DNA of 64,000 bases from Nocardia takedensis NBRC 100417 (GCF_000308695.1 NZ_BAGG01000008.1:1-64000), one strand, 5' to 3'; shown: positions 17,326 through 26,732, counted from the stretch's first letter. Numbers and translations are program-made. The notes: generated from the letters alone by a model not told the origin.

Positions 17326-17760
17326 CGCGCGTGGACCTCGATGAGCTCGGAATGTGTGAAACGTGGGTGCCCGAGTCGCACAACCCGACATTTCGATACC
17401 CAATAGCGACCTGGGTCACAGCCTGATTGCTGAACGTTCACTCGGTTATCCAGCGGCAAACGAACCTGAAGTCTGGATTCTGGCATTGTCTCCCTTACTT
17501 GCGCATTCGCAAGATCAAGTTTTTTGCAAATTGTCGGTAACTCGACTGTTGAATTGCGCGAAGACATGGTTCACTGGTTCCTGGTCGCAAGCTTCTGTGT
17601 TCGAGGGACGGATCCAAAGTCCAAACCGTCAGCAGGATCGATGTTGCGAACGGTGTGCTCGGTGCTTTCCTGCAGGGGGAACCAACAGTACAACGGTCGG
17701 AACGGGCCCGGTGGACGAACCCAGTTGTCCGCCGTTCCGGTAGAAAAGAGAAGGAACAGA
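17326..17760 (+). promoter_or_regulatory. Long upstream region of cspA
   Basis: 435 bases between the divergent helicase and cspA genes, less GC-rich than the flanks. It contains a TTGCGCATTCGCAA palindrome (around 17501). Just before the cspA ribosome site, CGGAACGG (17698-17705) pairs with CCGTTCCG (17732-17739), and inside that loop GGAC pairs with GTCC. A structured leader before a cold-shock gene could act as a thermosensitive element; this is inference. Confidence 0.45.
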
Positions 17761-17967
17761 ATGGCACAGGGAACTGTGAAGTGGTTCAACGCGGAGAAGG
17801 GGTTCGGCTTCATCGCGCCCGAGGACGGGTCCGCTGACGTCTTCGTCCACTACTCCGAGATCCAGGGGTCGGGTTTCCGCACCCTCGAGGAGAACCAGAA
17901 GGTCGAGTTCGAGGTCGGTCAGGGCACGAAGGGCCCGCAGGCCACCGGAGTTCGCGCACTCTCCTGA
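17761..17967 (+). CDS. cspA: Cold-shock protein CspA
   Basis: 68-residue cold-shock domain protein binding single-stranded RNA/DNA. It carries RNP1 [11 protein letters not shown] and RNP2 VFVHYSEI, full family length. The ATG at 17761 is preceded by AAGGAACAGA. A strong terminator follows, so it is monocistronic. Position matches Rv3648c. Confidence 0.97.
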   Translation: MAQGTVKWFNAEKGFGFIAPEDGSADVFVHYSEIQGSGFRTLEENQKVEFEVGQGTKGPQATGVRALS

Positions 17968-17982
17968 GTGACGCAACGATTC

Positions 17983-18024
17983 AGCTCGTCCCTCACCACC
18001 GGTCACGGCGGTGAGGGACGAGCT
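17983..18024 (+). terminator. Terminator after cspA
   Basis: Fifteen-base perfect stem AGCTCGTCCCTCACC / GGTGAGGGACGAGCT with a 12-base loop, 16 bases after the cspA stop, followed by ATATCT. Confidence 0.85.
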
Positions 18025-18275
18025 ATATCTGGGGTAGGGGCATCCGCTACACGCCGCGGCTGATCACGCCCTTCGGCGAGTGTGGCAGGCGACACTGCAT
18101 ACTGAACGACGGTGAACACGTACGCTCAGTGGTTCGGGTCGCGAGAACTCGACCGCAACCAGCGTCAAGGTATAAACGTGTCTGGTGGCGAGACAAGCGT
18201 TCGCCGCTGCTCACCCCAGCCGCGCACCCGGCGCACACGCGTCGCGCGGGTCGAGAAGGAAAGGTGTATTCGCCG

Positions 18276-21128
18276 GTGGCAACACGAGACCGCGGTGCAG
18301 CCGACCAGGGCCGTCCCCTGCGTCGTCTCGTGATCGTCGAGTCCCCGACCAAGGCTCGCAAGATCGCCCCCTACCTGGGCCGCAACTACACGGTCGAGGC
18401 GTCGGTCGGTCATATCCGTGACCTGCCGCGCGGGGCGGCCGATGTGCCCGCCAAGTACAAGGGGCAGTCCTGGGCGCGTCTGGGCGTCGACGTCGACAAC
18501 GACTTCGAGCCCATCTATGTCGTGAGCCCGGACAAGAAGGCCAAGGTCACCGAGCTCAAGAGTCTGCTCAAGGACGCCGACGAGCTCTATCTCGCCACCG
18601 ACCCCGACCGTGAGGGCGAGGCGATCGCGTGGCATCTGCTCGAGACGCTCAAACCCAAGGTGCCGGTCCGCCGGATGGTGTTCCACGAGATCACCGAGCC
18701 GGCCATCCAGGCCGCCGCCGCCGACACCAGGGAACTCGATCCCGATCTGGTCGACGCGCAGGAGACCCGCCGCATCCTGGACCGCCTCTACGGTTACGAG
18801 GTCAGTCCGGTGCTGTGGAAGAAGGTCATGCCGCGGTTGTCGGCGGGCCGGGTGCAGTCGGTGGCCACCAGGGTGATCGTGCAACGCGAACGCGAGCGCA
18901 TGGCGTTCCGTTCGGCCGAGTACTGGGACATCGCCGCCAAACTCGACGCGGGCACCGGCGAGCAGACCGACGCCACCAATCCGCGGACCTTCGGCGCGCG
19001 CCTGGTCAATGTGGACGGCGCGCGGGTCGCCTCCGGTCGTGATTTCGGGTCCGACGGCAGGTTGAAGTCCGCGTCGGGCGTGGTCGTCCTCGATGAGGCG
19101 CACGCGCGCAGGCTCGCCGAAGCGCTCGACGGCGCTGATCTGGTCGTGTCCTCCGCGGAGGCCAAGCCGTATACGCGCAAGCCGTATCCGCCGTTCATGA
19201 CCTCGACGTTGCAGCAGGAGGCCGGACGCAAACTGCGTTTCACCTCCGAGCGCACGATGCGGGTGGCGCAGCGGTTGTACGAGAACGGCTACATCACCTA
19301 CATGCGTACCGACTCGACCACGCTGTCGGAGTCGGCCATCGCGGCCGCGCGGTCGCAGGCCACCCAGTTGTACGGGGCGGAATACGTTTCGCCGAGTCCG
19401 CGGCAGTACACCCGCAAGGTGAAGAACGCCCAGGAGGCGCACGAGGCGATCCGCCCGTCGGGCGACACCTTCCAGACGCCGGGCCAATTGCATTCGCGCC
19501 TGGACAACGACGAGTTCCGGCTCTACGAGCTGATCTGGCAGCGCACCGTCGCCTCGCAGATGGCCGACGCGCGCGGCACGACGCTGACGCTGCGGATCAC
19601 CGGCGTCGCGGGCACCGGCGAGGAGTGCGTGTTCTCCGCGTCCGGTCGCACGATCACTTTCCCCGGCTTCCTCAAGGCATATGTGGAGAGCGTCGACGAG
19701 GAGGCGGGCGGCCAGTCCGACGACGCGGAATCCCGCCTGCCCGCGTTGGAGCAGGGTCAGGGCGTCACCGCCGTCGAGTTGAACCCCGACGGGCACAGCA
19801 CGAATCCGCCCGCCCGCTACACCGAGGCGTCGCTGATCAAGACGTTGGAGGAGCTCGGGATCGGGCGTCCGTCCACCTATTCCTCGATCATCAAGACGAT
19901 CCTGGATCGCGGCTACGTCTACAAACGCGGCAGCGCGTTGGTGCCGTCGTGGGTGGCCTTCGCCGTGGTGGGTCTGTTGGAGGCGTATTTCGGCCGGCTG
20001 GTCGACTTCGATTTCACCGCCGCGATGGAGGACGATCTCGACGCCATCGCGGGCGGTCGCGAACAGCGCGGAAACTGGCTGTCCAGCTTCTATTTCGGCG
20101 GTGAGCACGGCGTCGAGGGGTCGGTCGCGCGGTCTGGCGGGCTGAAGAAGATGGTCGGCGACCAACTCGACGACATCGACGCCCGCGAGATCAACTCGAT
20201 CAAACTGTTCAGCGACGCCGAGGGGCGCGACGTGGTGGTCCGGGTGGGTCGCTACGGCCCGTACCTGGAGCGGATGGTCACCAATCCCGATGACCCGGAA
20301 GGTGATTCGATCTCGCAGCGGGCCAACCTGCCCGATGATCTGCCGCCGGACGAGCTGACCAACGAGGTCGCCGAGAAGCTGTTCGCCACGCCGCAGGAGG
20401 GCCGCAGGCTCGGCGCCGATCCGGCGACCGGGCACGAGATCGTCGCCAAGGAGGGCCGTTTCGGCCCCTACGTGACCGAGATCCTGCCCGAACCCGCCGC
20501 CGAGGAGCAGCCGCCCGCGAAGAAGACCGCCAAGAAGGCGGCCGCGCCGAAACCGCGCACCGGGTCGCTGTTCAAGTCGATGGACCTGGAGACGATCACC
20601 CTCGACGACGCGCTGAAACTGCTGTCGCTGCCGCGTGTCGTCGGCGCCGATCCCGCTTCCGGCGAGGAGATCACCGCGCAGAACGGCCGCTACGGGCCCT
20701 ACCTGAAGAAGGGCACCGATTCGCGGTCGCTGACTGCCGAGGACCAGATCTTCACGGTGACGTTGGACGAGGCGCTCAAGATCTACGCCGAACCCAAACG
20801 GCGCGGTCGGCAGGCGGCCGGCGCCGCGCCGCTGCGCGAACTCGGGAACGACGCGGCCACCGGTAAGCCGATGGTGATCAAGGACGGTCGATTCGGTCCC
20901 TACGTCACCGACGGCGAGACCAACGCCAGCCTCCGCAAGGGCGACGAAGTCGAATCCATCACCGACGCGCGCGCTTCGGAACTGCTCGCCGATCGCCGCG
21001 CCCGCGGACCGGTGAAGAAGACCGCCAAAAAGACGCCCGCGAAGAAGACCGCGGCGAAGAAGACGGCCGCCAAGAAAACGCCGGCCAAGAAGACCCCCGC
21101 GAAGAAGACGGTCGCGAAGAAGTCCTGA
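18276..21128 (+). CDS. topA: DNA topoisomerase I
   Basis: Type IA topoisomerase of 950 residues, relaxing negative supercoils. It has the TOPRIM domain (LVIVESPTKARKIAPYLG; DPDREGEAIAWHL), the catalytic tyrosine in GYITYMRTDSTTL, and actinobacterial C-terminal repeats of the ...GRYGPYL type (YGPYLER, FGPYVTE, YGPYLKK, FGPYVTD). The last 45 residues are a lysine-rich AKKT repeat tail, typical of mycobacterial enzymes and used for DNA binding. The GTG at 18276 has AAGGAAAGG 14 bases upstream; the frame is open further upstream but lacks a family-like sequence. Confidence 0.95.
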   Translation: MATRDRGAADQGRPLRRLVIVESPTKARKIAPYLGRNYTVEASVGHIRDLPRGAADVPAKYKGQSWARLGVDVDNDFEPIYVVSPDKKAKVTELKSLLKDADELYLATDPDREGEAIAWHLLETLKPKVPVRRMVFHEITEPAIQAAAADTRELDPDLVDAQETRRILDRLYGYEVSPVLWKKVMPRLSAGRVQSVATRVIVQRERERMAFRSAEYWDIAAKLDAGTGEQTDATNPRTFGARLVNVDGARVASGRDFGSDGRLKSASGVVVLDEAHARRLAEALDGADLVVSSAEAKPYTRKPYPPFMTSTLQQEAGRKLRFTSERTMRVAQRLYENGYITYMRTDSTTLSESAIAAARSQATQLYGAEYVSPSPRQYTRKVKNAQEAHEAIRPSGDTFQTPGQLHSRLDNDEFRLYELIWQRTVASQMADARGTTLTLRITGVAGTGEECVFSASGRTITFPGFLKAYVESVDEEAGGQSDDAESRLPALEQGQGVTAVELNPDGHSTNPPARYTEASLIKTLEELGIGRPSTYSSIIKTILDRGYVYKRGSALVPSWVAFAVVGLLEAYFGRLVDFDFTAAMEDDLDAIAGGREQRGNWLSSFYFGGEHGVEGSVARSGGLKKMVGDQLDDIDAREINSIKLFSDAEGRDVVVRVGRYGPYLERMVTNPDDPEGDSISQRANLPDDLPPDELTNEVAEKLFATPQEGRRLGADPATGHEIVAKEGRFGPYVTEILPEPAAEEQPPAKKTAKKAAAPKPRTGSLFKSMDLETITLDDALKLLSLPRVVGADPASGEEITAQNGRYGPYLKKGTDSRSLTAEDQIFTVTLDEALKIYAEPKRRGRQAAGAAPLRELGNDAATGKPMVIKDGRFGPYVTDGETNASLRKGDEVESITDARASELLADRRARGPVKKTAKKTPAKKTAAKKTAAKKTPAKKTPAKKTVAKKS
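21013..21122 (+). repeat. Coding repeat for AKKT units in the TopA tail
   Basis: About eight imperfect copies of a 12-15-base unit (GCGAAGAAGACG-like) encode the lysine/alanine/threonine tail. Such tracts are prone to slippage, so tail length may vary between strains. Confidence 0.7.
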
Positions 21129-21154
21129 TCGTCGGTGGTGTCGGTGCGGGCGGT

Positions 21155-21160
21155 TAGGGT
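21155..21160 (+). promoter_or_regulatory. -10 element of a leaderless promoter
   Basis: TAGGGT lies 7 bases before the GTG at 21168, which places the transcript start on the start codon. Confidence 0.45.
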
Positions 21161-21167
21161 GTAGCGC

Positions 21168-22373
21168 GTGGCGGGAGTCTTCGATCGGTTGGTCGGCCAG
21201 GATGCGGTCGAGTCCGAACTGACGGCTGCCGCGATAGCGGCGCGCGCGGGTGTCGTCGAAGGCGCGATGACGCATTCGTGGCTGTTCACCGGCCCGCCCG
21301 GCTCGGGTCGATCCGTCGCGGCGCTGTGCTTCGCAGCCGCCTTGCAATGCACCGATCCGGGCACGCCCGGCTGCGGACGCTGTCACGCGTGCACCACCAC
21401 GATGGCCGGCACCCACGGTGACGTGCGCCGCGTCGTCCCCGAAGGTCTGTCGATCAGCACCAAGGAGATGCGCGGCATCGTGCAGATCGCCGCCCGCAGG
21501 CCCAGTACCGGGCGGTGGCAGGTGGTCGTCATCGAAGACGCCGACCGGTTGACCGAAGCCGCGGGCAATGTCCTGCTGAAAGTGGTGGAGGAACCGCCGG
21601 ACCGCACCGTCTTCCTGCTGTGCGCGCCGTCGGTCGACCCCGAGGACATCTCGATCACCCTGCGGTCGCGGTGCAGGCACGTCCACTTGGTGACGCCGTC
21701 GACCGACGCGATCGCCCGCGTCCTGCGCGAACGTGACCACCTCGACGAGAAGACCGCCGGGTGGGCCGCCTCCATCAGCGGCGGACACGTCGGTCGCGCC
21801 CGCCGCCTGGCCACCGACGAGGAAGCACGGATGCGTCGTCAGCGCGCGCTGGCCCTCGTCGGCGCGGTCGCCAAACCCGGCGCGGCCTACGCCGCCGCCG
21901 ACGAACTGGTGAAGTCCGCCGACGAAGAAGCCAAACTGATGAGCGCGGCCCGCGACGAACGCGAACGCGAGGAACTGGCCACCGCGATGGGCGCGGGCGG
22001 CACCGGCAAGGGGGCCGCCGGTGCCACCCGAGGCTCCGCGGGCGTCCTCAAGGACCTCGAGCGTCGCCAGAAATCCCGCGCCACCCGCACCGGCCGCGAC
22101 GCCCTCGACCGCGCCCTCATCGACGTCGCCGGCGTCTACCGCGACGCCCTCGCCGTCCGCTTCGGCGCGTCCCGCAACGGATCCGGCGTCCCGCTCACCC
22201 ACCCCGACCTCACCGACCAGATCCACGACCTCGCCGACCGCGTCGCCCCCGAAGGTCTGCTGCGCTCCATCGACGCCGTCCTGGCCTGCCGCGAAGCCCT
22301 CGATCTCAACGTCAAACCCCGCTTCGCCCTCGCCGCCATGGTCGCCGCCCTCATCGCCGCCCGAACCTCCTGA
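21168..22373 (+). CDS. holB: DNA polymerase III delta' subunit (clamp loader)
   Basis: 401 residues. It has an AAA+ fold: FDRLVGQDAVESEL at the N-terminus, a P-loop-like GPPGSGRSVAA in which the usual K-T is R-S, zinc cysteines CTDPGTPGCGRCHAC, and LLKVVEEPPDRTVFLL, typical of delta'. It forms the clamp-loader complex at the replication fork. The position after topA matches Rv3644c. The adenylate cyclase gene found between these two genes in M. tuberculosis is absent here. Confidence 0.92.
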   Translation: MAGVFDRLVGQDAVESELTAAAIAARAGVVEGAMTHSWLFTGPPGSGRSVAALCFAAALQCTDPGTPGCGRCHACTTTMAGTHGDVRRVVPEGLSISTKEMRGIVQIAARRPSTGRWQVVVIEDADRLTEAAGNVLLKVVEEPPDRTVFLLCAPSVDPEDISITLRSRCRHVHLVTPSTDAIARVLRERDHLDEKTAGWAASISGGHVGRARRLATDEEARMRRQRALALVGAVAKPGAAYAAADELVKSADEEAKLMSAARDEREREELATAMGAGGTGKGAAGATRGSAGVLKDLERRQKSRATRTGRDALDRALIDVAGVYRDALAVRFGASRNGSGVPLTHPDLTDQIHDLADRVAPEGLLRSIDAVLACREALDLNVKPRFALAAMVAALIAARTS

Positions 22374-22430
22374 CCACCCGTTTTCGCGTTCGGCCCCCCG
22401 AGACGATAGACTCGCGTGGCCGAAAGGCAC

Positions 22431-22506
22431 GCCGCCTTAGCTCAGTCGGTAGAGCGCTTCACTCGTAATGAAAAGGTCGGGGGTTCGATTCCCCCAGGCG
22501 GCTCCA
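22431..22506 (+). tRNA. tRNA-Thr (anticodon CGT)
   Basis: Acceptor stem GCCGCCT (22431-22437) pairs with AGGCGGC (22496-22502). The D-arm is GCTCAGTCGGTAGAGC, the anticodon loop CTCGTAA gives CGT (reads ACG), the T-arm is GGGGGTTCGATTCCCCC, and CCA is encoded (22504-22506). A TAGACT box lies about 20 bases upstream. It is immediately followed by an integrase gene, so its 3' half is the likely attachment site of the island. Confidence 0.97.
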
Positions 22507-22557
22507 CGAAACGTCCAGGTCAGGGGTGGTTCCGGGACACCGAAACCACCCGCCGGT

Positions 22558-22608
22558 CATCATCGGTGTCATCAGCACCGGTTGTGTGCCATCATCGGTG
22601 TCATCAGC
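22558..22608 (+). repeat. Paired 19-bp direct repeats between tRNA and integrase
   Basis: The same 19-base unit (CATCATCGGTGTCATCAGC) occurs at 22558-22576 and 22590-22608, 32 bases apart (about three helical turns). Position between the tRNA and the integrase start suggests arm-type integrase binding sites or an operator for the integrase gene. Confidence 0.65.
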
Positions 22609-22648
22609 CGCTTTCAGGTCGTGTTTCCCGACGACCGAGAGGTTCGGC

Positions 22649-23902
22649 ATGTCTTCCACTCCCCGGCCGCGTAAGCGCGCCGATGGTTCCATCGCCTGGC
22701 AGGTTCCGTTCTACTTCTACGACGTCGACGGCAAGCGTCGGCAGTCCTCGGAGACCTTCGACGAGTACGACGAGGCCCAGTGGTGGGCCGACCTGATCGA
22801 CCGGATCGGGATCGAGGAAGCGGTCAAGGTCGTCGAGACCCGGCGCGAGACCGGGTCGGATGTGATGTTGCTCTCCACATGGCTCGAGCGCTACATCGAT
22901 CGGATGGTCGGCGTCCAGGATGACGGGCGTCGCAAGTATCGACGGTTCATCGTCAACGACATCCTCCCGTTCTACGGGGAGCGAGCCCGATTGGACGCGG
23001 TCACCCAGGACACCGACGCGGCGTGGATCGTGTTCCTCGAACAGGACAAAGGCAACGCCCCCAAGACGATCAGCAACAAGCACGGGTTCCTCAGCGCCGC
23101 GCTGCGCGCGGCGACCGAACAGCGGCCGACGCCGCTGTTGCCCTTCAACCCCTGCGCCGGAGTCCGGTTGCCGCGACACGATCAGTCCGAGATCGACATC
23201 TTCGACAACGACGAGTGGGAATTGTTCGAGCACCTGCTGCTGCCGCGGTGGCGGCCCCAGGCCGAGTTCGGGCTCGTGTCGATGGCCCGGCCGAGCGAGG
23301 TCGCGGCGTTGCTGGTGCGCGATGTCGACCCCGAGACGGGGTCGGTGCGCATCGCGAAGGCGTACAAGGACGGCGGCAGCCGTCTCAAACTCGGCAAACC
23401 GAAGTCCAGCCGCGGCATCCGCACCCTCAGCATCCCGCTCGAGACCCTCGGTCGACTGGACCTGGACCGCCCGGGGAACGCGTTGCTGTTCCAGACCGGG
23501 GAACAGACCCCGGTCACTGCGTCGCACTTCTATAAGAACGCCTGGCAGCCCGCGTTGCGCCGCCTCGACGGCCTGGCGCGGCGCGACTTCACGCTGTTCA
23601 CCAAGAAGGCGCTGTGGCGAGGGCTGCCGGCAGAGGAACTGATGGCCGTCTACGGTCCAGCGATCCGGCGGATGAGCGGCAAACGGCTGTCTCCCTACAC
23701 GCTGCGCCACACCGGGATCAGCTGGAAGCTCCAGGACGGTGTACCGCTGTTCGTGGTCTCCCGCGACGCCGGCCACGAATCGGTCACCACCACCGACCGC
23801 CGGTACGGCCACAACGACCGCGCCGCCAGCCGCTCCGCCGCCGCGGTCATCGCCGGCCGGCTGCCCCGGGTGCGGGCCGAGATGCTCGCGCTCGCCGCCT
23901 GA
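22649..23902 (+). CDS. Tyrosine recombinase / site-specific integrase
   Basis: 417-residue phage/ICE-type integrase. The N-terminal region with KRADGSIAWQVPFYFYDVDG resembles an arm-binding domain, followed by a SAM-like core-binding domain and the catalytic domain. The tetrad is recognisable: ARPSE (first Arg), PYTLRHTG (H-x-x-R region), AGHES (His) and the nucleophile Tyr in DRRYGHND. The ATG at 22649 follows GAGAGG. The gene directly abuts tRNA-Thr, as is usual for elements that integrate into a tRNA 3' end. Confidence 0.93.
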   Translation: MSSTPRPRKRADGSIAWQVPFYFYDVDGKRRQSSETFDEYDEAQWWADLIDRIGIEEAVKVVETRRETGSDVMLLSTWLERYIDRMVGVQDDGRRKYRRFIVNDILPFYGERARLDAVTQDTDAAWIVFLEQDKGNAPKTISNKHGFLSAALRAATEQRPTPLLPFNPCAGVRLPRHDQSEIDIFDNDEWELFEHLLLPRWRPQAEFGLVSMARPSEVAALLVRDVDPETGSVRIAKAYKDGGSRLKLGKPKSSRGIRTLSIPLETLGRLDLDRPGNALLFQTGEQTPVTASHFYKNAWQPALRRLDGLARRDFTLFTKKALWRGLPAEELMAVYGPAIRRMSGKRLSPYTLRHTGISWKLQDGVPLFVVSRDAGHESVTTTDRRYGHNDRAASRSAAAVIAGRLPRVRAEMLALAA

Positions 23903-23929
23903 CCTCGTCCCCTTCACCTGACGAACCGA

Positions 23930-23980
23930 TTCCATTCCGTTTCATTCCATTTCGTGTCAGCGGATTGAAACGGAATGGAA
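23930..23980. repeat. 15-bp perfect inverted repeat
   Basis: TTCCATTCCGTTTCA (23930-23944) and TGAAACGGAATGGAA (23966-23980) are perfectly complementary with a 21-base spacer. Short TTCCATT units recur within and around it. It lies after the integrase stop and just before the next gene (ATG at 23995), so it could end the integrase transcript or be the binding site of a dimeric regulator such as the adjacent coiled-coil protein. Confidence 0.65.
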
Positions 23981-23994
23981 TGGAAAGGATTCCG

Positions 23995-24951
23995 ATGTCG
24001 AACGCCGTGGCACCGAACGCCACCGCTTCGTCGCAGGGACGCTGCCAGTTTCCCGGCTGCGGCACCCCGCTGCCCGCTCGGACCCCCGGGCGGCGCGGCG
24101 CGCCCCGCCGATATTGCGACGATACGAATCACACCGCTCAGAAGGCCATGCGGGTACTGCGCGAGGCCACCGGCGCCGAGGTGGCGGTCCTACACCCGGG
24201 GCCTCGTCCGATCACGGAAGGCGCGCACACGCTCGCGGGGCTGCTGGACCGCTACAGCGAACTGCGCGGCGAACTGGCCACCGTCGCCGGTGACGTCGCC
24301 GATCTGTTCGCCCGACTCACCGATCCGGCCGCTGTCGACCGCGAGGTCGACGAGATCCGCCGCCAGGCCGACCATCGGATCGCCGAGGCCGAACACGCGT
24401 GCGCCGAGGCCGAACAAGCCCGCGCGATGATGGCTGAACGACTCTCCCGCGCAGTCGAAGTCGAAGGACTCGCCCTGGCCACCGCCCGAGAAGCCCGTAC
24501 CGCAACCAGAGACGCGATCCTGCGAGCCAACGCCGTCGAGCGAGACGCCGCCAACCGGATCGCCGCCGCCGAACGCGAACGCGACCGGGCCGAGCAGGAC
24601 GCGGCGGAGGAAGTAGCCGAGGCACGCGCCGAGGTGGAGGCCGCGCTGCTGGCCCAAGCGCGGGCCGAAGGCGAACGTGATGTCGTCGCGGCCGAGAACC
24701 GCGCCCTGATCGCCGAGACCACCGGTCTGCGCGCACTTCTCGACACCGAACGCGCCGAACACCAGAGCCGGATCGAATACCGGGACATCGAATACGGCCG
24801 CGCGATCACCGCTGCCCATGTCCTGGCCAGCCGCACCGCCCGCGAACACCGCGACCAGCTCAGCGATCTCATCGAGCGATGCACCCCTGATCCGGGCATC
24901 GGCGCGCGGGCAACGCCGGACCGGCCGGACGCGGAGGGCGGCGGGACGTAG
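23995..24951 (+). CDS. Coiled-coil protein with N-terminal Cys/His motif, KfrA-like architecture
   Basis: 318 residues. The first 60 contain CQFPGCGTPLP and RRYCDDTNHTAQKA, a possible small zinc-binding module. Residues about 110-260 are a long alanine/glutamate/arginine-rich heptad region, certain to form a coiled coil. This is similar in layout to plasmid KfrA proteins, which bind DNA at inverted repeats, and a 15-bp inverted repeat lies directly upstream. A decayed paralogue lies at 26733-27015. No enzyme motif. The name is by architecture only. Confidence 0.7.
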   Translation: MSNAVAPNATASSQGRCQFPGCGTPLPARTPGRRGAPRRYCDDTNHTAQKAMRVLREATGAEVAVLHPGPRPITEGAHTLAGLLDRYSELRGELATVAGDVADLFARLTDPAAVDREVDEIRRQADHRIAEAEHACAEAEQARAMMAERLSRAVEVEGLALATAREARTATRDAILRANAVERDAANRIAAAERERDRAEQDAAEEVAEARAEVEAALLAQARAEGERDVVAAENRALIAETTGLRALLDTERAEHQSRIEYRDIEYGRAITAAHVLASRTAREHRDQLSDLIERCTPDPGIGARATPDRPDAEGGGT

Positions 24952-25217
24952 ACTGCGGACGTCATCGACCCCGCGGAGACCCGCACGACTCCATGAGCGG
25001 GGTCGACGGAGAGTCCCGAGTGGCGGATCCGCGACGATGAAACGACGCGACGATCGCGCGGTCGGACTCGACAGCCGTGCCCTTGACGGAGTACAGGATT
25101 TCCGGTGCCAGCGGACGCCGGGGCCGACAGGGGGCGCTGCGCGCGGTGGTTCGCTCCGAGAATGCTCGGCCATATATTCGGTCGCGGTGCTCGCGCCGCG
25201 GCTGGAAGAATCGAGGA
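24952..25217 (+). other. Intergenic region
   Basis: 266 bases between the coiled-coil gene and the nuclease-like gene. A frame upstream of 25218 is open but has no protein-like features. Nothing else recognised. Confidence 0.4.
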
Positions 25218-26711
25218 ATGCGTCCTCGGCCTGTCACCTACCGGGAGTTCTCCCACGCCGTTCGTCGGTACCATCGGGATCGACTGCTGGAGAAGGTCGC
25301 TCAGGTGAGCGCCGGACTCGACGAGATGAATCCAGCGACGCTGACGGCGCGTCGGCGGAGCCCTGTCCGCCAGTTCGCCCTCTCGATGATCGCACGTACG
25401 GCACTGGCCGAGGGCATGATCTACCGCGCCGACGAGCCCGTCGACGATCGTCGACTCGTCGGCCTGTGCGTTCTGGCCGGTAACGCGGACCATCCGGATA
25501 TTCCTGCGGTCGGTGTGCTGGCCAGCGCGGGAATGAGGCGGATGGTGTACCGACTTCAGACGCAGCAACAGCCGTTCACCACCTACGGACTGGAAGACCT
25601 GACCCGGTCGCTGGGCCTGTTCGTCTTCCACGAACCCGGCATCACCGGTTTGCCGACCGCAGAGGACTGGGAACGTGTCCTCGGCGTCCCGCTGCCGGTG
25701 TACATGCAGGCCGTGTTCGTGCTGCATGCCATCGCCGCGATGGACGGGGGCTGGATCTCCGATGAGGCCCTCGAGCTGGCCGATTCACTCGACGCCTTTC
25801 CTGGTGCCGATCTGGACGCGGTGCACAAGATCATCCGCGACCACCTCGTCACCGATGACGCCGAACTACAGCGACGAGCCAAAGACGGCGAGCGTGAAGG
25901 CACCGAAATGTGGGCCGACAACCCTTTGCTCGCGACGCCGTTGATCCGTCGCCCCGGCGGTTTCCTCGTCCCGAACAGCCCGCACCTGATGGACAAGATC
26001 AAACCACGCGGGCTGTACTTCACGGGCATGTTCGCCTTCGTCAGCGACAAACCCAGCCGCAGCCGGTATCTCGGGGCGATCGGCACGTCGCTGGAGGCGC
26101 ACGTCGGCAAGACACTGAGGCTGCTCGAACCGAACGGCGCGATCGTCTACTCCGAGATCACCTACGGGCCCGCCAGCGAGCGGAAGAAGACCGTCGACTA
26201 TCTCGTCGTTTTCGACGACCTCGTGCTCCTGGTCGAAGTGAAAACCGCGCACGCGGACGCGAGCGCTCGCCGCGGGGACGACGCCGGACTGAAGAAACTG
26301 ATCAAGGAGAGCATCCAGGAAGGGCGCGATCAGATCGACGTCACCGCGTCGGTGATCCGCGAGCGGGTTCCCGAACTGCTGTGTATCCCCGATGACCGAG
26401 AGATCCGCGGGCTTGTGGTGACACTCGATGGCATCCCTTCCATCGACACCTACCTTTTCGACGGAATGCTGCGAGCCAATGAGGTGGAATCATCCACGGT
26501 GAGCGCCCACGACCTGGAATGGATGATCGCGACCCTCGCCGCCCAGAAGGTCGACGCCGGGCCGCAACTGCTGGCGGCGCTGACCTTCGACGATCCGACA
26601 CCGCCGTGGCTCGGCCGCGCCGTAGCCGGTCTTACCCCGGTCAACAATCCGGTCAGCGAAGACTACTGGGATCTGTGGCAGGAGATGTGCCCTATTCCCA
26701 AGCCGCTGTAG
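25218..26711 (+). CDS. Unknown protein with C-terminal PD-(D/E)XK nuclease-like domain
   Basis: 497 residues. The N-terminal two thirds are helical and unrecognised. At about residues 310-345 the sequence VDYLVVFDDLVLLVEVKTAH has the spacing of a PD-(D/E)XK nuclease core (Asp on a first strand, E-x-K on the second), preceded by a helix with a conserved Glu (SLEAHVGKTL). This suggests a restriction-like or Holliday-junction-like nuclease fold. Location on an integrative island fits a defence or DNA-processing role. The nuclease call is from the motif only; activity is unproven. Confidence 0.7.
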   Translation: MRPRPVTYREFSHAVRRYHRDRLLEKVAQVSAGLDEMNPATLTARRRSPVRQFALSMIARTALAEGMIYRADEPVDDRRLVGLCVLAGNADHPDIPAVGVLASAGMRRMVYRLQTQQQPFTTYGLEDLTRSLGLFVFHEPGITGLPTAEDWERVLGVPLPVYMQAVFVLHAIAAMDGGWISDEALELADSLDAFPGADLDAVHKIIRDHLVTDDAELQRRAKDGEREGTEMWADNPLLATPLIRRPGGFLVPNSPHLMDKIKPRGLYFTGMFAFVSDKPSRSRYLGAIGTSLEAHVGKTLRLLEPNGAIVYSEITYGPASERKKTVDYLVVFDDLVLLVEVKTAHADASARRGDDAGLKKLIKESIQEGRDQIDVTASVIRERVPELLCIPDDREIRGLVVTLDGIPSIDTYLFDGMLRANEVESSTVSAHDLEWMIATLAAQKVDAGPQLLAALTFDDPTPPWLGRAVAGLTPVNNPVSEDYWDLWQEMCPIPKPL

Positions 26712-26732
26712 CCTGACCGAGCACCTGCCTCA

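Noticed and set aside
18165..22430. 1421-codon leftward ORF opposite topA and the delta' gene
   Set aside because: Antisense shadow of two conserved housekeeping genes.
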